A DNA stretch of 42,229 nt, taken from contig JALERH010000188.1 in assembly GCA_022764275.1 (NCBI GenBank), positions 1 through 42,229 on the forward strand, given 5' to 3'. The DNA comes from Blautia sp. (lineage in GTDB: Bacteria; Bacillota; Clostridia; Lachnospirales; Lachnospiraceae). Below the pieces are notes generated by a model. It worked only from the letters and a program-made list of their open reading frames with translations. It did not search any database and was not told the origin of the DNA. Numbering within the stretch: the first letter of the stretch is position 1; each line of letters begins with the position of its first letter. This document shows positions 15,849-23,943 of the stretch, piece by piece. The position numbers and the translations under genes are program-made.

Positions 15849-15875
15849 TTTACCATTTTTATGCTGAATGGTAAA
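15849..15875. promoter_or_regulatory. TTTACCATT-N9-AATGGTAAA palindrome: candidate operator
   Basis: Nine-base perfect arms at 15849-15857 and 15867-15875 lie in the intergenic region shared by the TrpR-like regulator and the divergent acyl-CoA ligase. The centre-to-centre distance of 18 bases suits a dimer. It overlaps the expected promoter zone of the regulator operon. Confidence 0.55.
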
Positions 15876-15916
15876 CAATTATTTTTACATTTTCCCCAAA
15901 GTATTTGTTCAAATTG

Positions 15917-15945
15917 TTGACTTTATGTCCCAAATATGCTATTTT
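15917..15945 (+). promoter_or_regulatory. Sigma-A promoter of the acyl-CoA ligase gene
   Basis: TTGACT and TATTTT are separated by 17 bases. An AGAAAGGAAA ribosome site follows before the start codon at 15986. Confidence 0.6.
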
Positions 15946-15985
15946 GGTTTAAAGTATTAAAGCTTAGAACAGAAAGGAAAATATT

Positions 15986-17620
15986 ATGCCTGTTACTGAT
16001 TTACTTGAGCGAAATCACAAATTATATGGGGATGAAGTCGCTCTGGTGGAATTAAATCCCTCTATGAAAGACACAAAGAAAACCAGCTGGAGAGAATACA
16101 GTCTGGTGCAGGCCACTTCTTCCGAACCATACAGAAGAGAAATCACCTGGAGCGTCTTTGATGAAAAAGCAAACCGCGTAGCCAACATGCTGATCAACCG
16201 CGGAATCCAAAAAGGTGACCGCGTGGCAATTCTGATGTTTAACTGTCTGGAATGGCTTCCGATCTACTTCGGAATTTTGAAAACCGGAGCAATCGCAGTT
16301 CCATTCAACTTCCGTTTTGATTCAGACGAAATCAAATATTGTGCGAATCTGGCAGAGGTTCATGTCCTGTTCTTCGGGCCTGAATTTATTGGACGTATTG
16401 AAGCAATCGAAGATGACCTGTCGAAGGGACGTCTTCTTATTTATGTAGGGGATACGTGTCCTACCTTTGCAGAAAGCTACCGCGAATTGGTTGCGGACTG
16501 CTCCAGCCAGTCGCCGCTGATCCGTCTTGAGGAGGAAGATGATGCAGCAATCTACTTCTCTTCCGGAACCACCGGATTCCCAAAGGCGATCTTACATAAC
16601 CATGAGAGTCTTACCCAGGCTGCTCAGATGGAACAGAAGCATCATTTGACAGACCGAAATGATACATTCCTTTGTATTCCGCCACTATATCATACCGGTG
16701 CAAAATTCCACTGGATGGGAAGTCTTTGCGCAGGAAGCAAGGCAGTCCTTCTGAAAGGTACGACTCCGGAGATCATTCTGGATGCAATTTCCAAGGAAAA
16801 ATGTACCATCGTATGGCTTCTGGTTCCGTGGGCACAGGATATCCTCAATGCACTGGACAGAGGAGATCTGAAGCTTGAGGATTATGAACTGAGCCAGTGG
16901 AGACTGATGCACATTGGTGCACAGCCGGTTCCGCCCTCTCTGATCAAGCATTGGAAAGAATACTTCCCGAATCATCTCTATGATACCAACTATGGCCTTT
17001 CCGAATCCACCGGCCCCGGATGTGTGCATCTTGGTATCGAAAACATTCATAAAGTAGGTGCCATCGGTGTTCCCGGATACCGCTGGAAATGTAAGATCGT
17101 AGATGAAAATATGCAGGAGGTTCCATTTGGTGAGGTTGGTGAGCTTTGTGTGAAAGGTCCCGGCGTCATGACCTGCTATTACAACGATCCAAAGGCTACC
17201 GAAGAAGCCATCGTGGACGGCTGGCTTCGTACCGGTGATATGGCAATGCAGGACGAGGATGGCTTCTACTTCCTGGTAGACCGTAAGAAAGATGTAATCG
17301 TCAGCGGCGGAGAAAATATTTATCCGGTACAGATTGAAAACTTCCTGAGTGCCTACGAAAAAGTGAATGACGTTGCTGTGATCGGTCTCCCGGATCCACG
17401 TCTCGGTGAGATTACCGGCGCTATCATTTCCATCAAAAAAGGCATGACCTGCACAGAAGAAGAAATCCAGGAATTCTGCAAGGGACTTCCCAGATACAAG
17501 AGACCAAAGAAGATCATCTTTGCTGATGTTCCAAGAAATGCCACGGGCAAAATCGAAAAACCTGCTCTTCGTAAGAAATACGGAGCAGATCAGCTGGTTG
17601 CCAAACAGAACAGAGGGTAA
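15986..17620 (+). CDS. AMP-dependent acyl-CoA synthetase/ligase (class I adenylate-forming)
   Basis: This 544-residue enzyme activates a carboxylic acid with ATP and joins it to CoA. The P-loop is SSGTTGFPKA (about residue 193). The second core motif is YGLSESTGPG, the hinge is GWLRTGDMAMQDEDG, and the C-terminal catalytic lysine lies in NATGKIEKPALRKKY. The architecture matches medium/long-chain or aryl acyl-CoA ligases. The true substrate is unknown. It is divergent from the iorAB-paaK operon across a palindromic intergenic region, so joint control and an aryl or amino-acid-derived acid substrate are plausible. Confidence 0.87.
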   Translation: MPVTDLLERNHKLYGDEVALVELNPSMKDTKKTSWREYSLVQATSSEPYRREITWSVFDEKANRVANMLINRGIQKGDRVAILMFNCLEWLPIYFGILKTGAIAVPFNFRFDSDEIKYCANLAEVHVLFFGPEFIGRIEAIEDDLSKGRLLIYVGDTCPTFAESYRELVADCSSQSPLIRLEEEDDAAIYFSSGTTGFPKAILHNHESLTQAAQMEQKHHLTDRNDTFLCIPPLYHTGAKFHWMGSLCAGSKAVLLKGTTPEIILDAISKEKCTIVWLLVPWAQDILNALDRGDLKLEDYELSQWRLMHIGAQPVPPSLIKHWKEYFPNHLYDTNYGLSESTGPGCVHLGIENIHKVGAIGVPGYRWKCKIVDENMQEVPFGEVGELCVKGPGVMTCYYNDPKATEEAIVDGWLRTGDMAMQDEDGFYFLVDRKKDVIVSGGENIYPVQIENFLSAYEKVNDVAVIGLPDPRLGEITGAIISIKKGMTCTEEEIQEFCKGLPRYKRPKKIIFADVPRNATGKIEKPALRKKYGADQLVAKQNRG

Positions 17621-17664
17621 GACAGGGGAAAATATTGTTGGGACACTTTTATTGCTATAGCAAA

Positions 17665-17701
17665 CGGAGAGCCCCTAAGCCTTTGGCTTAGAAGCTCTCC
17701 G
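17665..17701. terminator. Hairpin between the acyl-CoA ligase and the decayed nuclease gene
   Basis: CGGAGAGC / GCTCTCCG with the inner CTAAGCC / GGCTTAG forms a long stem with a TTT loop. U-runs are weak on both sides, so it is a probable but not ideal terminator for the convergent transcripts. Confidence 0.55.
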
Positions 17702-17704
17702 CAA

Positions 17705-18226
17705 TCACACATACGCACGTTTTCGCTCGCGTTCAGTATTCGCCTGTTCTTCCTCGCGCCCCTGCTTTCTGCCTTGTTTAATCAGCATAGCCTCCCGCTC
17801 ACATATTTTCATATATTCCAACACCACCTCTCCATCTTGTTTCACTCTCGTTACCATCTGATGAAGATTTCTAAGGCTTTCGTTCACGGCATTCTCTTCA
17901 CGGCTGTCTTCCATGTAGTGCAAAAGCTGACACAGCTTCTCAGGTTTATCTCCCTTTTTTCCTTTTGTATAAAGAAAAATTGTCTCCGCTCCGTCATCAT
18001 ACGGCATATCCGGCTCTACATCATACGCAATGTCTGTCTCCTCTTCTGTCTCTTCCTCCACGTAGACATCCAGTCTCGCTCCATGCTTATCCGTATTGCT
18101 GCCATAGTAAACCTTCTGGGGTACCATGGTCAGCTTCCCGAATTCTCTGCCAAAGATCGTGCGTAAGAGTTCCCTTACGAATTTTTCTCCAATTTCAGGA
18201 TATGTTTGTAGCCAATATTTGGAAAC
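17705..18226 (-). pseudogene. Decayed Rpn-family PD-(D/E)XK nuclease/transposase-like gene
   Basis: The reading frame is open from 18226 to 17705 but has no good start; an in-frame TGA at 18227-18229 precedes it. The N-terminal part, read upstream of the first ATG at 18127, is EKFVRELLRTIFG then GARLDVYVEEE, as in Rpn/PD-(D/E)XK nuclease-transposase proteins of Lachnospiraceae. It is joined directly to the family's C-terminal part (GDKPEKLCQLLHYME, later ENAVNESLRNLHQMV). The middle, with most of the nuclease core, is missing. The fragment is about 170 codons against roughly 280-330 in intact members. I read it as an internally deleted remnant. The final charged tail (GRKQGREEEQAN) is typical of the family. 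Confidence 0.72.
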
Positions 18227-18246
18227 TCAATTTTCTCTTATCCCCC

Positions 18247-18275
18247 TTGACATCCGGAAGCATTCGTTTTATACT
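18247..18275 (+). promoter_or_regulatory. Sigma-A promoter of the Y-family polymerase gene
   Basis: A consensus TTGACA (18247-18252) and TATACT (18270-18275) are 17 bases apart. The LexA-like box lies just downstream of the expected start site. Confidence 0.82.
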
Positions 18276-18289
18276 GTCTATACAAAAAT

Positions 18290-18303
18290 CGAACAAATGT
18301 TCT
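18290..18303 (+). promoter_or_regulatory. LexA (SOS) box
   Basis: CGAACAAATGTTCT matches the Gram-positive LexA site CGAACRNRYGTTYC at 13 of 14 positions. It sits between the promoter and the ribosome site of the polymerase gene, so LexA would block initiation until DNA damage. Confidence 0.85.
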
Positions 18304-18338
18304 GTTTTCTATTTAAAATCAGAAAGGAGCTTCCTGCC

Positions 18339-19901
18339 ATGGCATCTGCACACCGTATTTACATTGCAATCGATCTGAAAAGCTATTATGCCTCTCAGGA
18401 GGCTGTACACCGGGGACTGGATCCACTGACCACGAATCTTGTGGTAGCAGATTCCTCCCGGACGGAGAAAACCATCTGCCTCGCGGTATCCCCTTCTCTG
18501 AAAGCGTACGGCATCCCCGGCCGTCCCAGACTGTTTGAGGTGGTACAGAAGGTCCGGGAGATCAATGCCAGACGTCTTTCCAATGCCATCCGGCTGCATA
18601 AGGCTGTCCTCTCCTCTGACGGGAGCTGGACATTTGCGGGGAAGTCTACGGATGCCAGAGTTCTCGCCCGGGATCCTTCCCTGGCGCTTGATTACATTAT
18701 CGCCCCGCCGCATATGGCGCAGTATCTGGAATGCAGCGCCAGGATTTACGGCATATATCTGAAGTACATCGCACCGGAGGATATTCATGTCTATTCCATT
18801 GATGAAGTCTTTATGGATGTGACTGGGTATCTCACTGCTTACCGTATGACGCCCCGGGAGCTGGCAGTGACCATGATCAAAGACGTTTTGAAACAGACCG
18901 GCATCACAGCCACAGCCGGCATCGGGACGAATCTCTATCTCGCAAAAGTCGCCATGGATATCGTGGCAAAGCGCGTTCCCGCTGACAGGGATGGTGTCCG
19001 GATTGCTGAACTGAATGAATATACTTACCGGAAACTTCTCTGGGCACACGAGCCGCTCACCGATTTCTGGAGGATTGGACGGGGATATGCCCGGAAGCTT
19101 CAGGCGAGCGGACTTGTCACCATGGGAGATATTGCCCGCTGCTCTATCGGCAGGGATACAGACTATTACAATGAAGATTTTCTGTATCGTCTTTTTGGCA
19201 TCAATGCAGAGCTTCTCATCGACCACGCATGGGGCTGGGAGCCATGTACCCTTGCCGAAGTCAAGGATTACAAACCCCATGACAATTCCCTGGGCTCCGG
19301 TCAGGTACTGACACAGCCCTATGACGCCGAAAAGGCCCGACTGGTCGTTCAGGAAATGACGGATCTGCTGGTTCTCGATCTGGTTGATAAGCAGCTGGTC
19401 ACCAATCAACTCGTGCTGACCATCGGATATGATATTTCGAATCTTTCCGGCGAACGCGCAAAAAACTACCATGGCCCCATCACCACGGATCACTATGGCC
19501 GCCTGGTTCCCAAGCACGCACACGGCACGGAAAATCTTGACCGGTACAGCAGTTCCACCAGGCTCATCATGGACCACATACTGAGACTCTATGACAGAAT
19601 CATAGATAAAAATCTTCTGATCCGGCGGGTCTCGATATCTGCCAACCATATCATTCCGGAGGCAGATATCCCTGCTCGGGAGGATATTTATGAGCAGCTC
19701 AACCTTTTTACCGACTATGCCTCTATTGAGAAGCAACGCCGGAAGGAAGAAGAGGAATTGGAACGGGAAAGGAACCTTCAGCTGGCAACCCTCAGTATCA
19801 AGAAAAAATATGGAAAAAATGCAATTCTGAAGGGAATGAATTTTCAGGAGGGTGCCACCACCAGAGACCGGAACTGCCAGATTGGCGGCCATAAGGCATG
19901 A
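18339..19901 (+). CDS. Y-family DNA polymerase (UmuC/DinB type)
   Basis: This 520-residue error-prone translesion polymerase belongs to the UmuC-like Firmicute branch. The catalytic motifs are IAIDLKSYYASQEA at the start (first Asp) and YSIDEVFMDVTGYL (Asp-Glu) near residue 155. GIGTNLYLAKVAMD follows and leads into the helix-hairpin-helix/thumb. The rest is the little-finger domain and a charged tail. I place the start at the ATG at 18339 with AAAGGAG at 18323-18329. The longer in-frame extension would run through the LexA box and promoter. A consensus promoter and LexA box indicate SOS induction. The YolD-like gene follows. Confidence 0.92.
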   Translation: MASAHRIYIAIDLKSYYASQEAVHRGLDPLTTNLVVADSSRTEKTICLAVSPSLKAYGIPGRPRLFEVVQKVREINARRLSNAIRLHKAVLSSDGSWTFAGKSTDARVLARDPSLALDYIIAPPHMAQYLECSARIYGIYLKYIAPEDIHVYSIDEVFMDVTGYLTAYRMTPRELAVTMIKDVLKQTGITATAGIGTNLYLAKVAMDIVAKRVPADRDGVRIAELNEYTYRKLLWAHEPLTDFWRIGRGYARKLQASGLVTMGDIARCSIGRDTDYYNEDFLYRLFGINAELLIDHAWGWEPCTLAEVKDYKPHDNSLGSGQVLTQPYDAEKARLVVQEMTDLLVLDLVDKQLVTNQLVLTIGYDISNLSGERAKNYHGPITTDHYGRLVPKHAHGTENLDRYSSSTRLIMDHILRLYDRIIDKNLLIRRVSISANHIIPEADIPAREDIYEQLNLFTDYASIEKQRRKEEEELERERNLQLATLSIKKKYGKNAILKGMNFQEGATTRDRNCQIGGHKA

Positions 19902-19964
19902 CCAGATGATCGCTCTGCCGTTTTCGCCAAAAGGAAACCGGGATATAGAAAGGAAACAGAAACC

Positions 19965-20219
19965 ATGAACAAAGATCCGCATCGATACGACGATATCATT
20001 CGTTTGCCGCATCACCAGTCAGAGGTGCATCCGCATATGGAGCTGTCTGACCGTGCGGCTCAGTTTTCTCCCTTTGCCGCCCTGACGGGCTTCGATGATG
20101 CCATAAAAGAAACCGCCCGGCTCATGGAGAAAAAATTTGAGCCGGACAATATCTCCGCCATCGACGGTGATCAGTTCCAGGATATGGAAGATTATGGAAA
20201 AATACGCTCCAGTACCTGA
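19965..20219 (+). CDS. YolD-like protein, probably C-terminally short
   Basis: This 84-residue protein starts with RYDDIIRLPHHQS and contains DRAAQFSPFAALTGFDDAI. These are the hallmarks of the YolD-like family found next to UmuC polymerases in Firmicutes, where it is thought to act as an accessory. AAGGAAAC precedes the start. Family members are usually about 110-130 residues, and here the frame ends soon after the conserved core. The C-terminal part therefore appears lost or altered before the convergent gene at 20251. Confidence 0.75.
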   Translation: MNKDPHRYDDIIRLPHHQSEVHPHMELSDRAAQFSPFAALTGFDDAIKETARLMEKKFEPDNISAIDGDQFQDMEDYGKIRSST

Positions 20220-20250
20220 CGGTTCACCTCAAACGGACAGTTGGAATCCT

Positions 20251-21519
20251 TCAGTCGTTCTTTGCCTCGAAGACTTCATATTGTCGTTTCGGTCCTCCGC
20301 ATACAGGACAGCGCTCAGGCGCGTGCTCTCCTGTCATGACATAACCGCAGATTGGACACACATAGATGGTTTCTTTTTCAAAGTTTTCCATATCCGCAGC
20401 TTCCCGGAGAAGTCCTTCGTGAACCCGCTCTGCTGCTGCAGCTCCCGAAAATGCCTGTCTGGATAAAGGCGCGCCTTTTTCCTGCGCATATTCCTCCAGC
20501 ATCTTATAGCTGCGCTGATGTTCAAATGCTTCACCCGGGACAAACGTCTCCACAGATTCTCCAAACGGAGCCGGATTTTCGATGACCGAATAAAAATTTC
20601 TGGCATGATGATATTCTGAGGAAGCCAGCGCTTCGAAGAGATTCGCAATTTTCTCCATGCCTCTTCTCCGCGCCCGGTCTGCAAAGGTCAGATATTTCAG
20701 GTGTGCCATCAGTTCAGCTGCCACGGTTCTTTCCAGGTTCTCTTTCAGAATCGGATTTTTTCGTTCTCCGCTATAGCAGTTCTCAGAGAGATTGTCAAAC
20801 CGATACCGGAGTTCCCCTTCTTCCATATAAAAATGTACCATATGATGTTCTACGTCACAGGCACGGATGTCTTCCGAGACATCTTCTATGAGAGCTCCTC
20901 CGCCGCCTGTACAGATCAAAGGAATGTCATCTACTACATCCTCAAACCGTGAATGCACATGACCGCACAAGAGATATTTTACTTTTTCCTTCCATGGACC
21001 ATAAACTTCTTTCAGCCGCGCAAACTCTTCTTCTGAAACAGAGTTTTTGATATAATGATTCGGAACTGGGATATGGAAAGTAATGATTACCCGTTTTACT
21101 TCCTCCATTCCCAGCACCTGTCGTAACAGGTCCAGACCTTCCTGCTCAAATGTCCGCATCGCATTGTCCAGTACCACCACAGAAAATGAACCTGCAAGCA
21201 GCGCATAGTTCTTTTCACCGAAATAATCCGTATACGCTCCTGTGTCATGGTTTCCCCGCAGAACATAAACATCATTGTGTGCAATGATCTCTGTCAGATT
21301 GCTGATTTCCTCGTAATAATGTACATTTCCGATTGGCACAAGGTCTCCCGCGATCAGTGTGATGTCATCCTGCGCACTTTTCTCCAGAGTTCCCGCATAT
21401 ACCTTCATATTATAGGTGCCCAGTCCTTCACATCCCGGATCTCCGATAACCCCCATGGAATTCACCTGGGGAAGACGGATGATTGGCTGCATTACTTTTT
21501 GTATTTTATTTTTTTCCAT
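20251..21519 (-). CDS. Metallophosphoesterase-rubrerythrin-rubredoxin fusion protein
   Basis: This 422-residue protein has three modules. Residues 20-245 are a calcineurin-like phosphoesterase with GDL (59), GNHD (89-92), His149 and GHVH (186-189). The first metal motif is altered (GDPG, 26-29, instead of GDxH). Residues 255-375 form a rubrerythrin four-helix diiron domain whose likely ligands are Glu269, Glu302/His305, Glu330/Glu333 and Glu364/His367. Residues 388-407 are a rubredoxin with CxxC pairs 12 residues apart. Rubrerythrins reduce hydrogen peroxide. The phosphoesterase partner is unexpected and its substrate is unknown. One continuous frame links the modules, with no sign of a frameshift. 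The ribosome site is weak. Confidence 0.88.
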   Translation of the reverse strand: MEKNKIQKVMQPIIRLPQVNSMGVIGDPGCEGLGTYNMKVYAGTLEKSAQDDITLIAGDLVPIGNVHYYEEISNLTEIIAHNDVYVLRGNHDTGAYTDYFGEKNYALLAGSFSVVVLDNAMRTFEQEGLDLLRQVLGMEEVKRVIITFHIPVPNHYIKNSVSEEEFARLKEVYGPWKEKVKYLLCGHVHSRFEDVVDDIPLICTGGGGALIEDVSEDIRACDVEHHMVHFYMEEGELRYRFDNLSENCYSGERKNPILKENLERTVAAELMAHLKYLTFADRARRRGMEKIANLFEALASSEYHHARNFYSVIENPAPFGESVETFVPGEAFEHQRSYKMLEEYAQEKGAPLSRQAFSGAAAAERVHEGLLREAADMENFEKETIYVCPICGYVMTGEHAPERCPVCGGPKRQYEVFEAKND

Positions 21520-21602
21520 TTTGTATTGACCCTTTCCATAACTGACTCTCTTTCAGCTATTTGATACTTCTGGTATTATATTAGCGGAATGCCAATACAA
21601 AA

Positions 21603-21827
21603 TCAATCTTTTTCAGACCCGGAATCGTTATCTTTTCCCTCAAGCAGTCGAATCCTCTCGCAAAATTTTTCCCAACACCTTTCGATTTCCTCTGATGTCA
21701 TATTCAAGTCAGGGCATTTATCTTTCAGCTCCTTTTCCAGCATTTCCGCATAAGCATAAAGATAATCCGAAAATTCATCGTCAGAATCTGTCGTGCTGAA
21801 ATCACGTTTTTTTTTCCTGGAATCCAT
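21603..21827 (-). CDS. Small acidic protein of unknown function
   Basis: This 74-residue protein is rich in Asp, Glu and Lys and predicted mostly helical, with no domain I recognise. It has a good AAAGGAG site nine bases before its start, which is the main support for it being real. A Lys/Arg-rich start (SRKKKRDF) precedes the acidic body with two Cys. It lies between the phosphoesterase-rubrerythrin fusion and a divergent XRE-type regulator. Confidence 0.5.
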   Translation of the reverse strand: MDSRKKKRDFSTTDSDDEFSDYLYAYAEMLEKELKDKCPDLNMTSEEIERCWEKFCERIRLLEGKDNDSGSEKD

Positions 21828-21963
21828 ATTCGCATGCTCCTTTATCTATGTAAATCTTTTAAGATACTTATACCTCATTCTCATTATAGATATATTTTTC
21901 AGTATATTCAATCACAAATTTTCCTCCGATAATAAGGTTATACACAAAGGAGGAAACACGAAA

Positions 21964-22164
21964 GTGATCAGTTACGAGCCCATGTGGAAGACCATGGAAG
22001 ATAAAGGGATTACGACCTATACACTCATCAACAAATACGGAGTAAATCCCCGAACAATCAATAACCTCAGGCACAACAAAAGCATTACCATGTTTACATT
22101 GGAAAAGCTGTGCCTGATTCTGGACTGTAATGTTGAAAACATTATCACCATCAAAAAAGAATAA
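21964..22164 (+). CDS. Small XRE-type helix-turn-helix regulator
   Basis: This 66-residue Cro/CI-like DNA-binding protein consists of little more than one HTH. The recognition region is INKYGVNPRTINNLRHNKSI and the tail FTLEKLCLILDCNVENII is typical of the short regulators of this class. I use the GTG start at 21964 because AAAGGAGG lies about ten bases upstream; earlier in-frame starts have no such site. It is divergent from the small acidic protein gene and ends in a shared terminator. Regulated targets are unknown, with autoregulation and the acidic protein being the nearest candidates. Confidence 0.8.
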   Translation: MISYEPMWKTMEDKGITTYTLINKYGVNPRTINNLRHNKSITMFTLEKLCLILDCNVENIITIKKE

Positions 22165-22165
22165 C

Positions 22166-22210
22166 AAAAAATGCGGACGACAGGAATTCACCTGTTTTCC
22201 GCATTTTTCC
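22166..22210. terminator. Bidirectional terminator after the XRE gene
   Basis: AAAAATGCGGA and TCCGCATTTTT pair, and an inner ACAGG/CCTGT extends the stem. A-runs and T-runs flank it on opposite sides, so it serves both convergent genes. Confidence 0.85.
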
Positions 22211-22211
22211 G

Positions 22212-23906
22212 TTATCCTATTAATACTTTTTTACCCTGGAAGGCAAAACCATAACATCGGATATGCTCTTTTGAAATCCCCCGAGCAAGCAGCCGTGCCG
22301 CGTACTGCTTTTTCTCGATCTGTCTGAGAGCTTCCTGCACCGTATCCTTGAGCGTCGCCTCATCCTCAGGATCGTGCACCTTGAATTCCAGGATAATCGC
22401 ATCATCTTTCCCGGGATTTCTCGGTTCCAGCATCACGTCATATCTTCCAAATCCGCTTTCCGCATTAGATGTAATGATATACCTGTTCTGCAGATCCACG
22501 ATCAGTCCCAGAACAAAACCATGATAGAAGCGCTCCGGTTCCTCTCCGGAAGGTCTCTTTCCGGTATCAAAATAGCTGAACGTATTCAGTGCGACGCGAT
22601 TCATATAGGCATTCATAGCTTTCTTATCTCCCAGGAGCAGCGCTTTGATAAAATCATTATAATCCACACTGACCCCATTAAACCATCCACGCACCATACC
22701 GTAAAACATACGCTCCACTTCATAATTTGTCAGATTCAGCTCATACTCTGCCGCTTCTCCATAATTCACGCTTTCTTCCCGCTCATATTGCAGGACCTTC
22801 AGATAACCGCTTGCCAGCAAAAGGCTCCAGATGGCACAATCGTCGTTGTCAAGCTGATTATATGCAATCTGTTCATCAACAGGCGTACGGATTGACTCTC
22901 CACGAAGCAGTGCCTCGAACTTTTCCTTAGTTCTGCGGTCTCCTTCCTGCAAAAGCTTTCCCACCAGACTGTTGGAGCTGGTATTTGCCCAGTAAGTGCC
23001 ATATTTGCCCGTATCCAGAAAGTTCAGGATAGACCATGGATTATAGATATCCTTATGACAGCCAAAAATGAATCCGTCATACCAGCGCTTTACTTTCTCT
23101 TTTTCTTCAGAAAGTCCACATTCTTCCAGTGCAGCAAACACCTCTTTTTCTGTAAAGCCAAAAGAAGCCGCATACTCATCCGAGGTTGTCGTCACTACCT
23201 TCAGATTATTTAAATCTGAAAAAATGGACTCTTTCCCAACTCTCGTAATTCCCGTCATAATCGCACGCTCCAGCCATGGGTTGGTCTTGAAGGAGGCATT
23301 AAACATGCTTCTGGTAAAACCCACCAGTTCCTCCCAGTATCCGTCCACATAGGCCTCCTGCATCGGAGTATCATACTCATCCAGAAGGATAATAACTTTT
23401 TTACCATAGTAACGATAGAGATAGTCAGACAATTTATAAATCGCCATCGTTGCAACTACTTCCGGCATATCCGTACGGACAGAATCAAAGAATTCCTTGT
23501 CTGCTTCCGTCATCCCGCTGCCGTTCCTCAAATAACTGTATTTAATATACAAGTCCGTGATTAACTGACATATTCTTTCTTTTGTTGCCTGATAATTTCT
23601 TTCCTTTACGGAAGCAAAGGAAAGGCTGATTACCGGATAGGTTCCCTGCAGTTTGCGGTACTTTTCTTCCTGCCAGATGGACAGCCCCTCAAACAGATCT
23701 CCATAATCTGTAAATTCCAGAGAGAAAAAATATTCCAGCATACTCATATTCAGGGTCTTTCCAAAGCGACGCGGTCTGGTAATCAGCGTCACATCATCCT
23801 GGCTTTCCCACCATTCTTTTATAAAGGGTGTCTTATCAACATAAAAACAATCGTTTTCTATGATCTTTGCAAAATTCTGAATTCCAATTCCTACCGTTCT
23901 TGCCAT
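22212..23906 (-). CDS. AAA-ATPase-like protein with C-terminal PD-(D/E)XK nuclease domain
   Basis: This 564-residue protein is of the type usually annotated as an AAA family ATPase. An N-terminal AAA-ATPase-like domain contains FYVDKTPFI and a P-loop variant RPRRFGKTLNMSML (about residues 37-50). Walker B is VIILLDEYDTP near residue 170. The C-terminal PD-(D/E)XK nuclease-like domain has an Asp...Glu-x-Lys core (DAIILEFKVHD) followed by QIEKKQYAARL. Such genes are abundant in gut Firmicutes and Bacteroidetes, often in multiple copies, and their role is not established. I start at the ATG at 23904-23906 behind a G-rich site; ten extra codons upstream are possible. It is a single gene, with the thioesterase 37 bases upstream on the same strand. 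Confidence 0.83.
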   Translation of the reverse strand: MARTVGIGIQNFAKIIENDCFYVDKTPFIKEWWESQDDVTLITRPRRFGKTLNMSMLEYFFSLEFTDYGDLFEGLSIWQEEKYRKLQGTYPVISLSFASVKERNYQATKERICQLITDLYIKYSYLRNGSGMTEADKEFFDSVRTDMPEVVATMAIYKLSDYLYRYYGKKVIILLDEYDTPMQEAYVDGYWEELVGFTRSMFNASFKTNPWLERAIMTGITRVGKESIFSDLNNLKVVTTTSDEYAASFGFTEKEVFAALEECGLSEEKEKVKRWYDGFIFGCHKDIYNPWSILNFLDTGKYGTYWANTSSNSLVGKLLQEGDRRTKEKFEALLRGESIRTPVDEQIAYNQLDNDDCAIWSLLLASGYLKVLQYEREESVNYGEAAEYELNLTNYEVERMFYGMVRGWFNGVSVDYNDFIKALLLGDKKAMNAYMNRVALNTFSYFDTGKRPSGEEPERFYHGFVLGLIVDLQNRYIITSNAESGFGRYDVMLEPRNPGKDDAIILEFKVHDPEDEATLKDTVQEALRQIEKKQYAARLLARGISKEHIRCYGFAFQGKKVLIG

Positions 23907-23943
23907 AAATACCCCCTGCAGTCGAATAAACTGCATTCCACTT

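Noticed and set aside
18309-20015. 568-residue open frame on the minus strand opposite the Y-family polymerase
   Set aside because: It mirrors the polymerase coding frame, has no ribosome site or recognisable motif, and runs through the polymerase start and the YolD-like gene.
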